Positions 15,836 through 23,566 of a stretch of DNA of 36,915 nt are shown here, piece by piece; position 1 is the first letter of the stretch, and every line of letters begins with the position of its first letter. Made by a program: the position numbers and the translations under genes. The notes under the pieces were generated by a model that saw nothing but the letters and a program-made list of their open reading frames with translations, was not told where the DNA came from and did no database searches. Source of the DNA: Dehalococcoidia bacterium (GTDB lineage Bacteria > Chloroflexota > Dehalococcoidia > Tepidiformales > Tepidiformaceae); NCBI GenBank assembly GCA_020853755.1, contig JADYYG010000047.1, positions 1-36,915 on the forward strand, read 5' to 3'.

Positions 15836-15967
15836 TGGGTTGGCCTCCTTGCCCTGGCAGGGGGTCTGCCGTTCGCTGCGCGCATTGTAGTGGGTAATCC
15901 CGTTCGCACTATGGTTTTCCCGCCCGATACAGACGATCGTGGCGAACCGGCGGCTTTCACCCGCACA

Positions 15968-17539
15968 ATGGCGGCTGTGCCGCCCATCCTCACGCATGCG
16001 TCCTACGACGACGTCCCCTACGAGGCGAGCCTCGCACCACGGACCCACCCGCAGAATGCCGAGGTCATCGCGCGGCTGTTTGGGCTGTCGCCCCAACCGG
16101 CTGCCTCCGCACGCGTCCTCGAGATCGGCTGCGGGACGGGGGGGAACCTGCTCCCGATGGCCTACTCGCTCCCGGGAGCGACCTTCGTCGGGGTAGACCT
16201 CTCGGCGCCACAGGTTGCCATGGCGAAGGCCAACGCCGCCACGCTCGAACTTGCGAACGTTCGATTCGTCTGCGCCGACATCGCAGACTTCGAGCCGGAA
16301 AGCGCGTTCGACTACATCATCTGCCACGGGGTCTACAGTTGGGTCCCGCCCGAAACTCGTGCCGCCATCCTCGCTCTCTGTGAGAAGGCGCTGTCACCAC
16401 ACGGCGTGGCCCACATCAGCTACAACGTCCTCCCCGGCTGGCACATGCGCGGCGCGTTCCGCGAGATGCTCCGCTTCCACGCCCAACACTTCCCCGCAGC
16501 CGCTGAACGCGTGGAACAGGCGCGAGCGTTCGGCCGGTTCCTCACCGAAGCCACCGCTGCGCTGGGCGATGCCTCGCCGCGCAACAGTGCCTACAGCACC
16601 CTCTTGCGCGAGGAGTTCGAACTCATCCAGGCGCTACCTGACTTTTATGTCTTGCACGAACACCTTGCCGATACCAACGACCCGTTCAGCTTCCTGGACT
16701 TCCTTGATCAGACCGGGGCGCATGGCCTCCGCTACCTGGGCGACGCGGCCTTCTCGACGATGCTCACCCAGAACCTGCCGCGCGAAACCGCGGAGGGGCT
16801 CGACCGCATCGCACCAACCCGTGAGGCGCTCGAGCAGTACCGCGACTTCGTTGTGAACCGTGCCTTCCGCCAGTCGCTGTTGGTGCGGGCCGGCGCCCCG
16901 GTGAACTCACAACTGGATAGCAGCGCCATCGATGGCCTCACCGTTCGAGCCTCAATCCGTCGCCAGGAGAGCGGCGAATGGTTCATCCCGCAGGCTGGCG
17001 GTGCGTCGCGGGCCATCCACGAGCCGCTGGCGGCAGGCCTTCTCGACGCACTCGCGAACGCCTATCCCACCAGCCTTTCCTTCGTATCACTGGCGGAGGC
17101 ACTCGACGGTTTGCCCTGGCCCCCGGGGATTGAGGACCATGCGGCCCACCTGCGGGCAGTCCTGCTCAGCCTGTTCGCAACCGACGCAGTGGAGCTGCGT
17201 ACATGGAATCCGGAGGTCGCGACCGCCATACCCGACTTCCCTCGCGCATTCCGGCCCGCAATGATCGCCGAGGCCGGGGTCGGCGTTCCAACGCCATTCC
17301 ACTCCCTCATCACTCTCGGGCCCAGTTCGGCGCGGTTGTTGCCGCTGCTCACCGGGACGAGCGGGAAGCCGGAGCTTATCGCAGCGATCGTCGCCATGAT
17401 TGCGTCCGGCGAACTGCGTATTGAAGGCCCCGATGGCTCCGACCAGGGGTCACCAGACGCCGCCGAGGCGGTCGTCGATGCCTCGCTCCAGCAGCTCATG
17501 CAGGCCGGTCTGTTGGAATCGCCGCGACCATCTGGTTGA
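15968..17539 (+). CDS. PKMT-like methyltransferase with methyltransferase regulatory domain
   Basis: A protein of ~523 residues with three parts. An N-terminal class I methyltransferase core has motif I LEIGCGTGGNLLPMA (about residues 51-65) and an acidic ribose-binding end FVGVDLS. A central methyltransferase regulatory domain (roughly 220-305) includes DFYVLHEHLADTNDPFSFLDF. A C-terminal region is rich in helices and resembles the winged-helix part of Rickettsia protein lysine methyltransferases. The opening segment SYDDVPYEA and RTHPQNAEVIARLFGL also match that group. The start is uncertain: ATG 15968 gives the normal length before the SYDDVPY block, while ATG 15911 adds 19 residues. Neither has an RBS. 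Its 3' end overlaps the convergent reductase gene by 44 nt. The protein substrate is unknown; a surface protein is possible. Confidence 0.8.
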   Translation: MAAVPPILTHASYDDVPYEASLAPRTHPQNAEVIARLFGLSPQPAASARVLEIGCGTGGNLLPMAYSLPGATFVGVDLSAPQVAMAKANAATLELANVRFVCADIADFEPESAFDYIICHGVYSWVPPETRAAILALCEKALSPHGVAHISYNVLPGWHMRGAFREMLRFHAQHFPAAAERVEQARAFGRFLTEATAALGDASPRNSAYSTLLREEFELIQALPDFYVLHEHLADTNDPFSFLDFLDQTGAHGLRYLGDAAFSTMLTQNLPRETAEGLDRIAPTREALEQYRDFVVNRAFRQSLLVRAGAPVNSQLDSSAIDGLTVRASIRRQESGEWFIPQAGGASRAIHEPLAAGLLDALANAYPTSLSFVSLAEALDGLPWPPGIEDHAAHLRAVLLSLFATDAVELRTWNPEVATAIPDFPRAFRPAMIAEAGVGVPTPFHSLITLGPSSARLLPLLTGTSGKPELIAAIVAMIASGELRIEGPDGSDQGSPDAAEAVVDASLQQLMQAGLLESPRPSG

Positions 17540-18500
17540 GCGCTTCGATCGATGTGCTCCCCGGTTGTTCGCCACCAGCGGCCATACGCGTCGCAACCCG
17601 GCGGATAACGGTGTTGTACGGCGTCGGGACGCCGTACAGGCGTCCGAGCATCTCGATCTCGCCATTCAGGTAGTCGACCTCCGTGGTCTGGTGACCACGT
17701 TGAACACTCTGGAGCGTCGAACTCCCCGAACGAGCGACACCACCGACCGGGGCAGCCTTGTAGAACGCCGTGACCCGTTCGACGTACTCCGCCGGCGAAG
17801 TCGAACGGATGCCGGCGGCCGCATACACGGCCAGTGCTTCCCGCCGGGCCGCGTCGACAAATTCGCCCTGCGCGCCCTGTGCCGCCCAGCCTGATTCGCC
17901 GGTGATGATTTCGATGCCGTTGCCCAGGTTCAGGACCAGCTTCCGGTACTTGAGCGCCATCACGTCCTCGCTCGGAAGTGCGTGGAACCCGGCGCCCGCG
18001 AAGGCTGCGCATACAGCTGTCACAGTCGCGTCCACGCTCCCGGGATAGCTGCCGGAGTGGAGGCATCCGCTGAGCGGCGCCGCGGACGCGATGACTTCGC
18101 CCGGCGTCACGAACGTCGCCGGCAACGCGACCAGGGTGGCGTACACGCGTTCGAACCGGCGCAGCGCCAGGCGTTCGTTCTCGACCCCGTTCTGCACGCA
18201 GAAGACAGGCATCGCCGTTCCCGCAGCGAGTTCGAGGTCTCTGAGCGCGGATTCCGTGTCCTGCGTCTTCATCGTGAGGAGCACGTGCTCGTGGCCGGTC
18301 CAATGAACGTCTCCAGGGTGCGCGACCGCCTCGACCGGGATGGTTCGCTCGAACGCCGGCGTGCGCAGGAAGAGCCCTCGTTCACGGATGGCTGCGAGGT
18401 GAGCGCCCCGGCAGATGAGGACAACGTCATGGCCCGCGAGCGCACGGCGCCCACCGATAGTCCCTCCAACTCCGCCAGCGCCATAGACGACAAACCGCAT
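17496..18500 (-). CDS. Ketopantoate reductase-like protein (ApbA/PanE family)
   Basis: A 334-residue NADPH-dependent 2-oxo acid reductase-like protein. The nucleotide-binding motif GAGGVG lies at residues 7-12. The family's catalytic Lys and substrate-binding Asn are likely in the segment ALKYRKLVLNLGNGIE. The best known family member makes pantoate for coenzyme A, but many paralogues have other substrates, and no other pantothenate gene is nearby, so no symbol is given. The last 44 nt of the gene are also the last codons of the opposite-strand methyltransferase, with no terminator between them. Confidence 0.87.
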   Translation of the reverse strand: MRFVVYGAGGVGGTIGGRRALAGHDVVLICRGAHLAAIRERGLFLRTPAFERTIPVEAVAHPGDVHWTGHEHVLLTMKTQDTESALRDLELAAGTAMPVFCVQNGVENERLALRRFERVYATLVALPATFVTPGEVIASAAPLSGCLHSGSYPGSVDATVTAVCAAFAGAGFHALPSEDVMALKYRKLVLNLGNGIEIITGESGWAAQGAQGEFVDAARREALAVYAAAGIRSTSPAEYVERVTAFYKAAPVGGVARSGSSTLQSVQRGHQTTEVDYLNGEIEMLGRLYGVPTPYNTVIRRVATRMAAGGEQPGSTSIEALNQMVAAIPTDRPA

Positions 18501-18548
18501 GCCTCGCCCCCTGAGGTACCTGAGCGCCAGCGTAGCAGAAGGGACCGG

Positions 18549-19133
18549 TCAGCCGGTTCGAGAAGCGCCGGCAGACGCGCCAGTTCGCCCACGGCCAGTG
18601 ACCATCTCGCCTGCCACCTGGACGACTACCAGCCCGAGTCCGCCGAAGAGCACAAAGTCGCCGAGCGAGTAGATGTTCGTCCCATAGAGCGGCAGGTCCA
18701 GAACGTAGCGGTCCGAGAGTGCGAAGAAGTGGATGTGGTCCCGCTCTAGAACGATATCCTTGCCGTGGTTTGTCTGCTTGCCGATGTCTTCGCGCGTGAC
18801 TTCGGGAAACGCGCCGGACCGTTCGAGGATGGCGTAGTCGATGGGCATGGACCCGCTATGGAACGCCATCGGGATGAGGTTGAGGACGATGCCGAGCGCG
18901 ACCAGCCACGCGCCCCAGATCCGGCGGAGCTTGAGCGCGAGCAGGGCCAGGATGACCGTCGTCGAGAAGAACAGCACCTGGCGGAAGGTTCCCGAGGCGC
19001 CGCCGGTGCCGATGTTCGAAATGGCGAGTTGCTGCGCGAGGAAGATCACCGCAGCAGCCGCGAGCACAACAGAATCGCCCGCACGATTGATCGTGCGGGC
19101 GACGGTTTTCAGTGCTTCCCTGAGAGGAGTCAC
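18549..19133 (-). CDS. DUF5317-like integral membrane protein
   Basis: A 194-residue protein with about four hydrophobic segments: VVLAAAAVIFLAQQLA, VLFFSTTVILALLAL, WLVALGIVLNLIPMAF and FVLFGGLGLVVVQVAG. The pattern of NLIPMAFHSGSMPI, a polar loop with DHIHFF, and YSLGDFVLFGG resembles DUF5317 (NxxPxxxNGGxMPV ... SPGDVLL), a membrane family of unknown function. The start is GTG 19133 with no clear RBS, 14 nt after the stop of the 28-codon gene, so translation is probably coupled to it. Confidence 0.7.
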   Translation of the reverse strand: MTPLREALKTVARTINRAGDSVVLAAAAVIFLAQQLAISNIGTGGASGTFRQVLFFSTTVILALLALKLRRIWGAWLVALGIVLNLIPMAFHSGSMPIDYAILERSGAFPEVTREDIGKQTNHGKDIVLERDHIHFFALSDRYVLDLPLYGTNIYSLGDFVLFGGLGLVVVQVAGEMVTGRGRTGASAGASRTG

Positions 19134-19147
19134 CAGGCGGTGACGGT

Positions 19148-19234
19148 CTACCAGGACTGGAAGGGGGCAGCGCCAGCGAGAGCGATGGTGGCGAGTGCTG
19201 CCACGGAGACGAGTGCGGAAATCATGCGAGCCAT
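19148..19234 (-). CDS. Micropeptide (28 aa) with secretion-signal features
   Basis: A 29-codon frame begins with ATG at 19234 and stops with TAG at 19148. GGAGGG lies 6 nt before the ATG, the best RBS in this cluster. The peptide starts MARMISALVSV, continues with a 17-residue hydrophobic core (VAALATIALAG) and ends GAAPFQSW. It therefore looks like a signal peptide with almost nothing behind it. Cleavage after AGA or GAA would free a 5- or 6-residue peptide, (A)PFQSW. Alternatively it stays as a single-helix membrane peptide. It lies between a STAND/SARP regulator and a DUF5317 membrane protein on the same strand, and has SARP-like repeats upstream. It could also be only a leader that couples translation to the DUF5317 gene. 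Confidence 0.6.
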   Translation of the reverse strand: MARMISALVSVAALATIALAGAAPFQSW

Positions 19235-19286
19235 TTGAGTCCCTCCAGCCAGGAAGTAAGTTCTGGGGGGACTCTATCCGGGCGGT

Positions 19287-19309
19287 TCTCGCGAAACTCT
19301 CGCGAGAGT
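19287..19309 (-). promoter_or_regulatory. SARP-like direct repeats upstream of the micropeptide gene
   Basis: Read on the minus strand there are two TCGCGAGA octamers (19305-19298 and 19294-19287) with an exact 11-bp period. They are followed after 8 nt by GATAGA or after 10 nt by TAGAGT as a candidate -10. SARP regulators bind heptamer direct repeats with an 11- or 22-bp period, about 8 bp before the -10. The upstream copy is also the centre of the 14-bp palindrome ACTCTCGCGAGAGT (19296-19309), so a palindrome-binding protein or a hairpin at the 3' end of the regulator mRNA is an alternative. Confidence 0.5.
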
Positions 19310-19316
19310 GCGGAAC

Positions 19317-22300
19317 CTACACCGCGACCCCTGCTGCAATGGCAGAACGGAGGTCCCAGAACCTTGTTGGGAGCTCCTCGCCAAGTTCGTCGCTGTATTC
19401 GCGCGCGTACTCATCGATGAAGCGGAGTGCCTGGACAACCTGGCCGGCGCGGCTGCGGAACTGGGCGAACTGGTACGCAGCCTCTTCGTTGAAGCGATTG
19501 GATCGGAGCACGCGCTCCATGCAGAGCGCCGCCGACTCGTAATCCTCACGGGAGGCGAAGTACCCGCCAAGCGTGGCGAGGGACTCATTTGCGGCATCAG
19601 ACAGTTGCGCCCGCACGGCAGCCGCCCATTCCGACTGGAACGCCGCCGCGAATGGCCCGGAGTACATCTCAAGCGCTTCCTGGAGGGCGCCGGCGCGGGC
19701 AGGCGAGCCGGGTTCCGAGCTGCGCGCCCGTTCAACGGCGTCTTCGAACTCGCGCACGTCCCAGTCGAAGCTGCCCTCAGGGTTGAGCTGGTACAACCCA
19801 TCGGAACCCTTGACCACGCTGTCCTGGTAGAGGGCGTGGCGGATGCGGTAGAGGTTCGAATGGAACGCGCTGTTGCACTTCTCCCGGGGAAGTTCCGGGT
19901 AGAGGTGCTCGACCGCTTCTTCCTTGCGCAGCCCTTCACGATGGAGCAGGAGGAGGAAGAACATCTCCTTCGCGCGGGCGCTCGCCCAGTCTTCGTCGCT
20001 CAGCTCACGCCCGTCCATGGAGACCGACACACGTCCAAGGCTCCGCGCCGAGACCAGGGGCAGGCGCCCAACGGCCGGCATAACGACAGCCTCGTCGTCG
20101 TTCTCAGGCGTCGCGAACGCGCGCTGGGCGATGAACGTCTTGATTGCCGCGCTTGTGGCACGGCGCGTGGCCGCCCACTGCGCGAACATGGGGTTCTCGC
20201 GAACCAGCGGCAGGAGTGTACCCGCCATCCACGGCTCGGTGATCGCCGCGGAAGCGTTCGCCAGGCTTTGCTCAGCCTCCACGCGGTGGTTGTTCTTGAA
20301 TTGGGCCATCGCAATGCGGTACTCGGCGGTCGCGCGCATCGGCAGGACCTCCATCTGGGCGAACCGCTCGGACGCGTCCCGGGCCTCGCTAATGCACGCC
20401 GCGACGTTCCCGGCGCCCATCTCGCAGGCCGCCTGCTGGAGCTTACACATCGCGATCTCGTAGGAGTTGGCCGAACTCACTGCGACGAGCAGCGCGCGCC
20501 GTGCGAAGAAGTCCGCCTGCTGGAGGTCGCCCTTCCCGAGGAGTGCAGCCGAAAGCCCGGCGATCGAAAGCGCCGCCAGTGACTCGTCGAGTGCGCTCGT
20601 GGCGCAGATGCGGATCGCTTCTTCGTACTGGATACGGGCGGGTTCGAACTGTCCGAGCGCCACCTGGGCGTCACCCAGCGAGGCTGTCGCGTACGCAACA
20701 TTGCGCTGGTTGCCGCAATTCTGGCCCTCTTCCACGGCCTCCTGGAGGACAGTGGCCGCACTGGCGAAGTCACCAGCCTGGATGTGGGACATCCCGAGGT
20801 TATTGAGCACCCAGCCGAGGTTCGAAGAGCGGCCGAGGTTGCGCCATCCCTGGGCGGCACGGGTGAGCACAGTTACCGCCTCGGGGGCATCGCCGCGCAT
20901 GGCGAGCGACTGGCCAAGCGTCGAGCGGGCAAGCAGCACGAGCGGCTCGAGCGACTCTGCCTTGCCGCCAGAGATGACTTCCCGCAACAGGCCCTCGGCC
21001 TTCAAGAAATCGCGGGTGACGGAGAGTTCAAACTCGGCGAGGTGGTACTGAATTTCGGCCTGCAACGGATCGCTCGCCACCGGAAGCAACTCGGCCAACT
21101 GGACCACGACCTCCCGGGCATCGTCGACGCGGCCGAGGAGCCGAAGTGCACGCACCTTCGCCATCTGGGCGTGACCGCGGGCATCAGCAGGCGCCGTGGC
21201 GTCGCGGAGGAGACTGTCCGCCCGGCGCACGGCATCTTCGGGGTCGCTGAGGTGGGCCACCACGCGGGCGTAGATCGCGCGCAGGAGCGGCCGCCGCCGC
21301 AGGGTAGGTTCACTGATGCACTCGAACCCGCGCTGGAGGAGCGTGAGCGCCCCCTGGACGATGAGATGCGGGCTGTGTGCTTCGAGGATGGCCGCCAACT
21401 GGAACTCATCGCCATTCGCACGGACGAATTCGACCGCCTCGGCGACGTTGCCATCCGCAACCAGGTCATGCACGGAGGCGGCCAGGGCCAAGCTAAACCC
21501 TTCGCTGTCCAACTCGTCGAACTCATCGGCAATGAACTGGCGGAGCATCGGGTTCAGGCGGAACTCAACCGGCGAGAGGTGCTCGCAGAGGAAATCCCGG
21601 GCGGCGAGCCAGTTCGTCAGGTCGCGCCATGCGCCAGGGCCATATTCGGCTTCGATGCCGGCCCGGGAGATCGTGGATTGGAGCGAAAATCGCCTCAGCG
21701 TGTCTCGCACTTCGGTCGGGACGGCCTCCCACACTTCGGTCCGCAGGTAGTCTTCGAAGGCGGCGCTTGAAAGCTTGTCAGCCGGCGGGTCACCACTAAC
21801 AGCGGCCATGACGCCGACGGGCCACCCGGCCGTCGCTTCCAGCAACTCGGCCGGCGGGATGCTGGCGCCGAACTTCGCCGCTTCCGAAACCTCATCGAGG
21901 GTGAATGTCAGTTGGGCGCCGTCAAGGACAATGCACTCACCGGTGGCGATGCTTGCCGTGAGCGCGGGCCAGAAGGGGCGCTCGCGGCCGGCCATGAAGA
22001 CTTCACTACCATCGGGCACAGACTCGAGCAGCCAGGCGAGGAGGGCAGTGGAATCGCGAGCATCGATCAGTTCGTGGAGGTTGTCGATGACGAGCATCAG
22101 CGGCTGCGGACTGAGTGATACCGCACGCACGACTTCGGCGTTGATATAGGCCTGGAGGTCGGAGAGTTTTGCAGCAGTAGCTGGCGGCTCAATGTCGACG
22201 CTTCCGGAGAGGGCGATCCCGAGTTGGTGCGCAAGCACTTCCGGCGAACCGGATGTCGCATCCAGCGTCAGCCAGCGGGTGGCGAAATCCAGTTCGCGCA

Positions 22301-22457
22301 CGAACTGGGCGAGGAGCGTGGTCTTGCCGAAGCCGGCGGGTGATTCGAGTACGGTTACGCCATTCCCGATCGCGGCGTGAAGGACAGCCTTGAGCCGTTC
22401 GCGCTCGACCAGCCTGCGAGGGAGGCGAGGGATCATGTTCCGGCCTGTACTCGTCAT
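19317..22457 (-). CDS. STAND-ATPase/TPR transcriptional regulator with C-terminal SARP (BTAD) domain
   Basis: A large signalling regulator of about 1046 residues. The N-terminus matches MalT/LAL-type STAND proteins: IPRLPRRLVERERL, Walker A ESPAGFGKTTLL (about residues 38-49), and a Walker B-like LMLVIDNLHEL. The middle is built of TPR-like helical hairpins (for example ILARSTLGQSLAMRGDAPEAV). The last ~260 residues form a SARP module. It has a winged helix (LGRVSVSMDGRELSDEDWAS, then FHSNLYRIRHALYQD) and a bacterial transcriptional activation domain from about DVREFEDAVERA onward. Ligand sensing by the TPR/STAND part would free the DNA-binding end. ATG 22457 is chosen for GGAG 7 nt upstream; ATG 22436 is possible. 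It is divergent from the CAP-like gene. Confidence 0.88.
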   Translation of the reverse strand: MTSTGRNMIPRLPRRLVERERLKAVLHAAIGNGVTVLESPAGFGKTTLLAQFVRELDFATRWLTLDATSGSPEVLAHQLGIALSGSVDIEPPATAAKLSDLQAYINAEVVRAVSLSPQPLMLVIDNLHELIDARDSTALLAWLLESVPDGSEVFMAGRERPFWPALTASIATGECIVLDGAQLTFTLDEVSEAAKFGASIPPAELLEATAGWPVGVMAAVSGDPPADKLSSAAFEDYLRTEVWEAVPTEVRDTLRRFSLQSTISRAGIEAEYGPGAWRDLTNWLAARDFLCEHLSPVEFRLNPMLRQFIADEFDELDSEGFSLALAASVHDLVADGNVAEAVEFVRANGDEFQLAAILEAHSPHLIVQGALTLLQRGFECISEPTLRRRPLLRAIYARVVAHLSDPEDAVRRADSLLRDATAPADARGHAQMAKVRALRLLGRVDDAREVVVQLAELLPVASDPLQAEIQYHLAEFELSVTRDFLKAEGLLREVISGGKAESLEPLVLLARSTLGQSLAMRGDAPEAVTVLTRAAQGWRNLGRSSNLGWVLNNLGMSHIQAGDFASAATVLQEAVEEGQNCGNQRNVAYATASLGDAQVALGQFEPARIQYEEAIRICATSALDESLAALSIAGLSAALLGKGDLQQADFFARRALLVAVSSANSYEIAMCKLQQAACEMGAGNVAACISEARDASERFAQMEVLPMRATAEYRIAMAQFKNNHRVEAEQSLANASAAITEPWMAGTLLPLVRENPMFAQWAATRRATSAAIKTFIAQRAFATPENDDEAVVMPAVGRLPLVSARSLGRVSVSMDGRELSDEDWASARAKEMFFLLLLHREGLRKEEAVEHLYPELPREKCNSAFHSNLYRIRHALYQDSVVKGSDGLYQLNPEGSFDWDVREFEDAVERARSSEPGSPARAGALQEALEMYSGPFAAAFQSEWAAAVRAQLSDAANESLATLGGYFASREDYESAALCMERVLRSNRFNEEAAYQFAQFRSRAGQVVQALRFIDEYAREYSDELGEELPTRFWDLRSAIAAGVAV

Positions 22458-22473
22458 GCGAGGCTCCGTCTCC

Positions 22474-22490
22474 TTCGCGGATGTTCGCGG
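22474..22490. repeat. TTCGCGG direct repeat in the regulator/CAP divergent region
   Basis: Two TTCGCGG copies (22474-22480 and 22484-22490) with a 10-bp period lie just upstream of the regulator start. The core TTCGCG is shared with the TCGCGAGA repeats at 19287-19305. This could be an autoregulatory site, but the period is 10 rather than 11. Confidence 0.3.
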
Positions 22491-22501
22491 CATTGAGATA
22501 C

Positions 22502-22537
22502 GGCATGGTACGCCGTTTCGGGGGCGCACGCCATGCC
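22502..22537. repeat. Inverted repeat in the divergent intergenic region
   Basis: GGCATGG (22502-22508) and CCATGCC (22531-22537) are exact inverted arms around a 22-nt spacer that contains further partly pairing GCC/GGC. The site lies upstream of a possible TTGACC -35 (22544-22549) and TATGGT -10 (22569-22574, 19-nt spacing) of the CAP-like gene. It is a candidate operator. Confidence 0.35.
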
Positions 22538-22609
22538 TGGTTCTTGACCGTCCCGCTTCGCTCCATGGTATGGTCAGCGGCGATCCAGCGCCCCCGCAGT
22601 TGGTGAGTA

Positions 22610-23563
22610 ATGCATAAGAATTTGAGCGTCCGGCCGTTCCTGGCCGCGATCGCCGGAGTGGCGCTGGGCGCCGCGGCACTCATTGCCGGTTTTTCCACCG
22701 GGCGCCCTGCCATCGCAACGGCGCCGTGCGTCGCGCATACCCCGTCCAGCGAGGAACTGACCTTCCTCGGTCTCCTCCAAAGCTGGAGAGACGGTTCGAT
22801 CCCGGGTTCGTACCCGCTTGCCCAATCTGCGCCACTCAATGCCGCTGCGATGGGCTATGCCCAGTTCCTCGCGAACACCCCTGGAGCAGGCGGGCACGGC
22901 GCCGACGGTGCTCCGGGCTACCCCTGGGCCACGCGGGCAATGCAATGCGGATACCCGTCGAACCTGGCCGCCGGCGGCGAAGGCCTTGCCGTCGTGGAGT
23001 CGTCGACCGCTGTCTCCGTCTCGGCCCAACAGGCCCTTAACATCATGACCGCAGAAAACGGCGGCGGCGTCTGGGTGCCGTCGAACGTCGGGCTCCCGGT
23101 GAAGTGCGTCGGCGTCGGCAAGGCGACATCCGCGAACGGTAAGAAAGTCGCATGGGTGACGCTCATCTTCGCCACGAACGGCGCCTGCCCGCAGCAGGTC
23201 ACAGGCGGGACTGGCGGGAGCCCAACTGCCTCGGGGACCGCATCCACCAGTACCGCAACTAATACGCCTACGAAGACCCCCTCGCCAACACCATCGCCGA
23301 CCCCCTCTCCCACGCCGTCCGCGCTCGGGGTGACGGTAAACATCTTTGCCGGCTGGAACCTGGTGGTCCTGCCCGCGGGGCCGGTCGAAAGGGTGCTCTA
23401 CCGGGCTGAAGGTTGCTACCGGGCGGTCTACCAGTTCCAGGATGGCGAATGGCGCCGCTACTCTCCCTTCGTGCCCGCCTATGCCAACAACCTCCAGACG
23501 CTCAACGGCGGCGCCTTCTGGATTGAAGGCGCCGCCGCGAATTGTGGGCCGGTTGGTCTGTAG
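22610..23563 (+). CDS. Secreted CAP-like protein with Thr/Pro linker and 'AGWNL' C-terminal module
   Basis: A 317-residue exported protein. A signal peptide or anchor covers roughly residues 1-36. Residues ~45-190 resemble a CAP (SCP/PR-1) domain: LNAAAMGYAQFLANTPGAGGHG, then GYPWATRAMQCGYPSN and GEGLAVV in the place of the usual GEN. A low-complexity Thr/Ser/Pro linker (about 205-240, PSPTPSPTPSPTP) follows. The C-terminal ~75 residues contain FAGWNLVVLPAG, a YQFQDGEWRRYSPF core and GAFWIEGA, a module I associate with secreted Chloroflexota proteins. It starts at ATG 22610 with only a weak RBS. It is convergent with the pilin gene, 3 nt apart. Function unknown. The CAP call is moderate. Confidence 0.7.
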   Translation: MHKNLSVRPFLAAIAGVALGAAALIAGFSTGRPAIATAPCVAHTPSSEELTFLGLLQSWRDGSIPGSYPLAQSAPLNAAAMGYAQFLANTPGAGGHGADGAPGYPWATRAMQCGYPSNLAAGGEGLAVVESSTAVSVSAQQALNIMTAENGGGVWVPSNVGLPVKCVGVGKATSANGKKVAWVTLIFATNGACPQQVTGGTGGSPTASGTASTSTATNTPTKTPSPTPSPTPSPTPSALGVTVNIFAGWNLVVLPAGPVERVLYRAEGCYRAVYQFQDGEWRRYSPFVPAYANNLQTLNGGAFWIEGAAANCGPVGL

Positions 23564-23566
23564 CGC

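Noticed and set aside
15434..15967. N-terminal extension of the PKMT-like frame upstream to 15434.
   Set aside because: It would overlap the whole DUF4332 gene on the other strand and matches no methyltransferase N-terminus. The extra residues are antisense shadow.
19296..19309. ACTCTCGCGAGAGT as a simple Rho-independent terminator of the regulator gene.
   Set aside because: It is a perfect palindrome without a loop and without a following T-tract on the minus strand. An operator reading fits better, though a weak terminator cannot be excluded.
23255..23325. Apparent tandem DNA repeats (CCAACACC/CCGACCCCC-type units).
   Set aside because: They encode the Pro/Thr/Ser linker of the CAP-like protein and are low-complexity coding sequence. 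A similar stretch in the kinase tail (27440-27600) has the same explanation. Neither is a CRISPR array.
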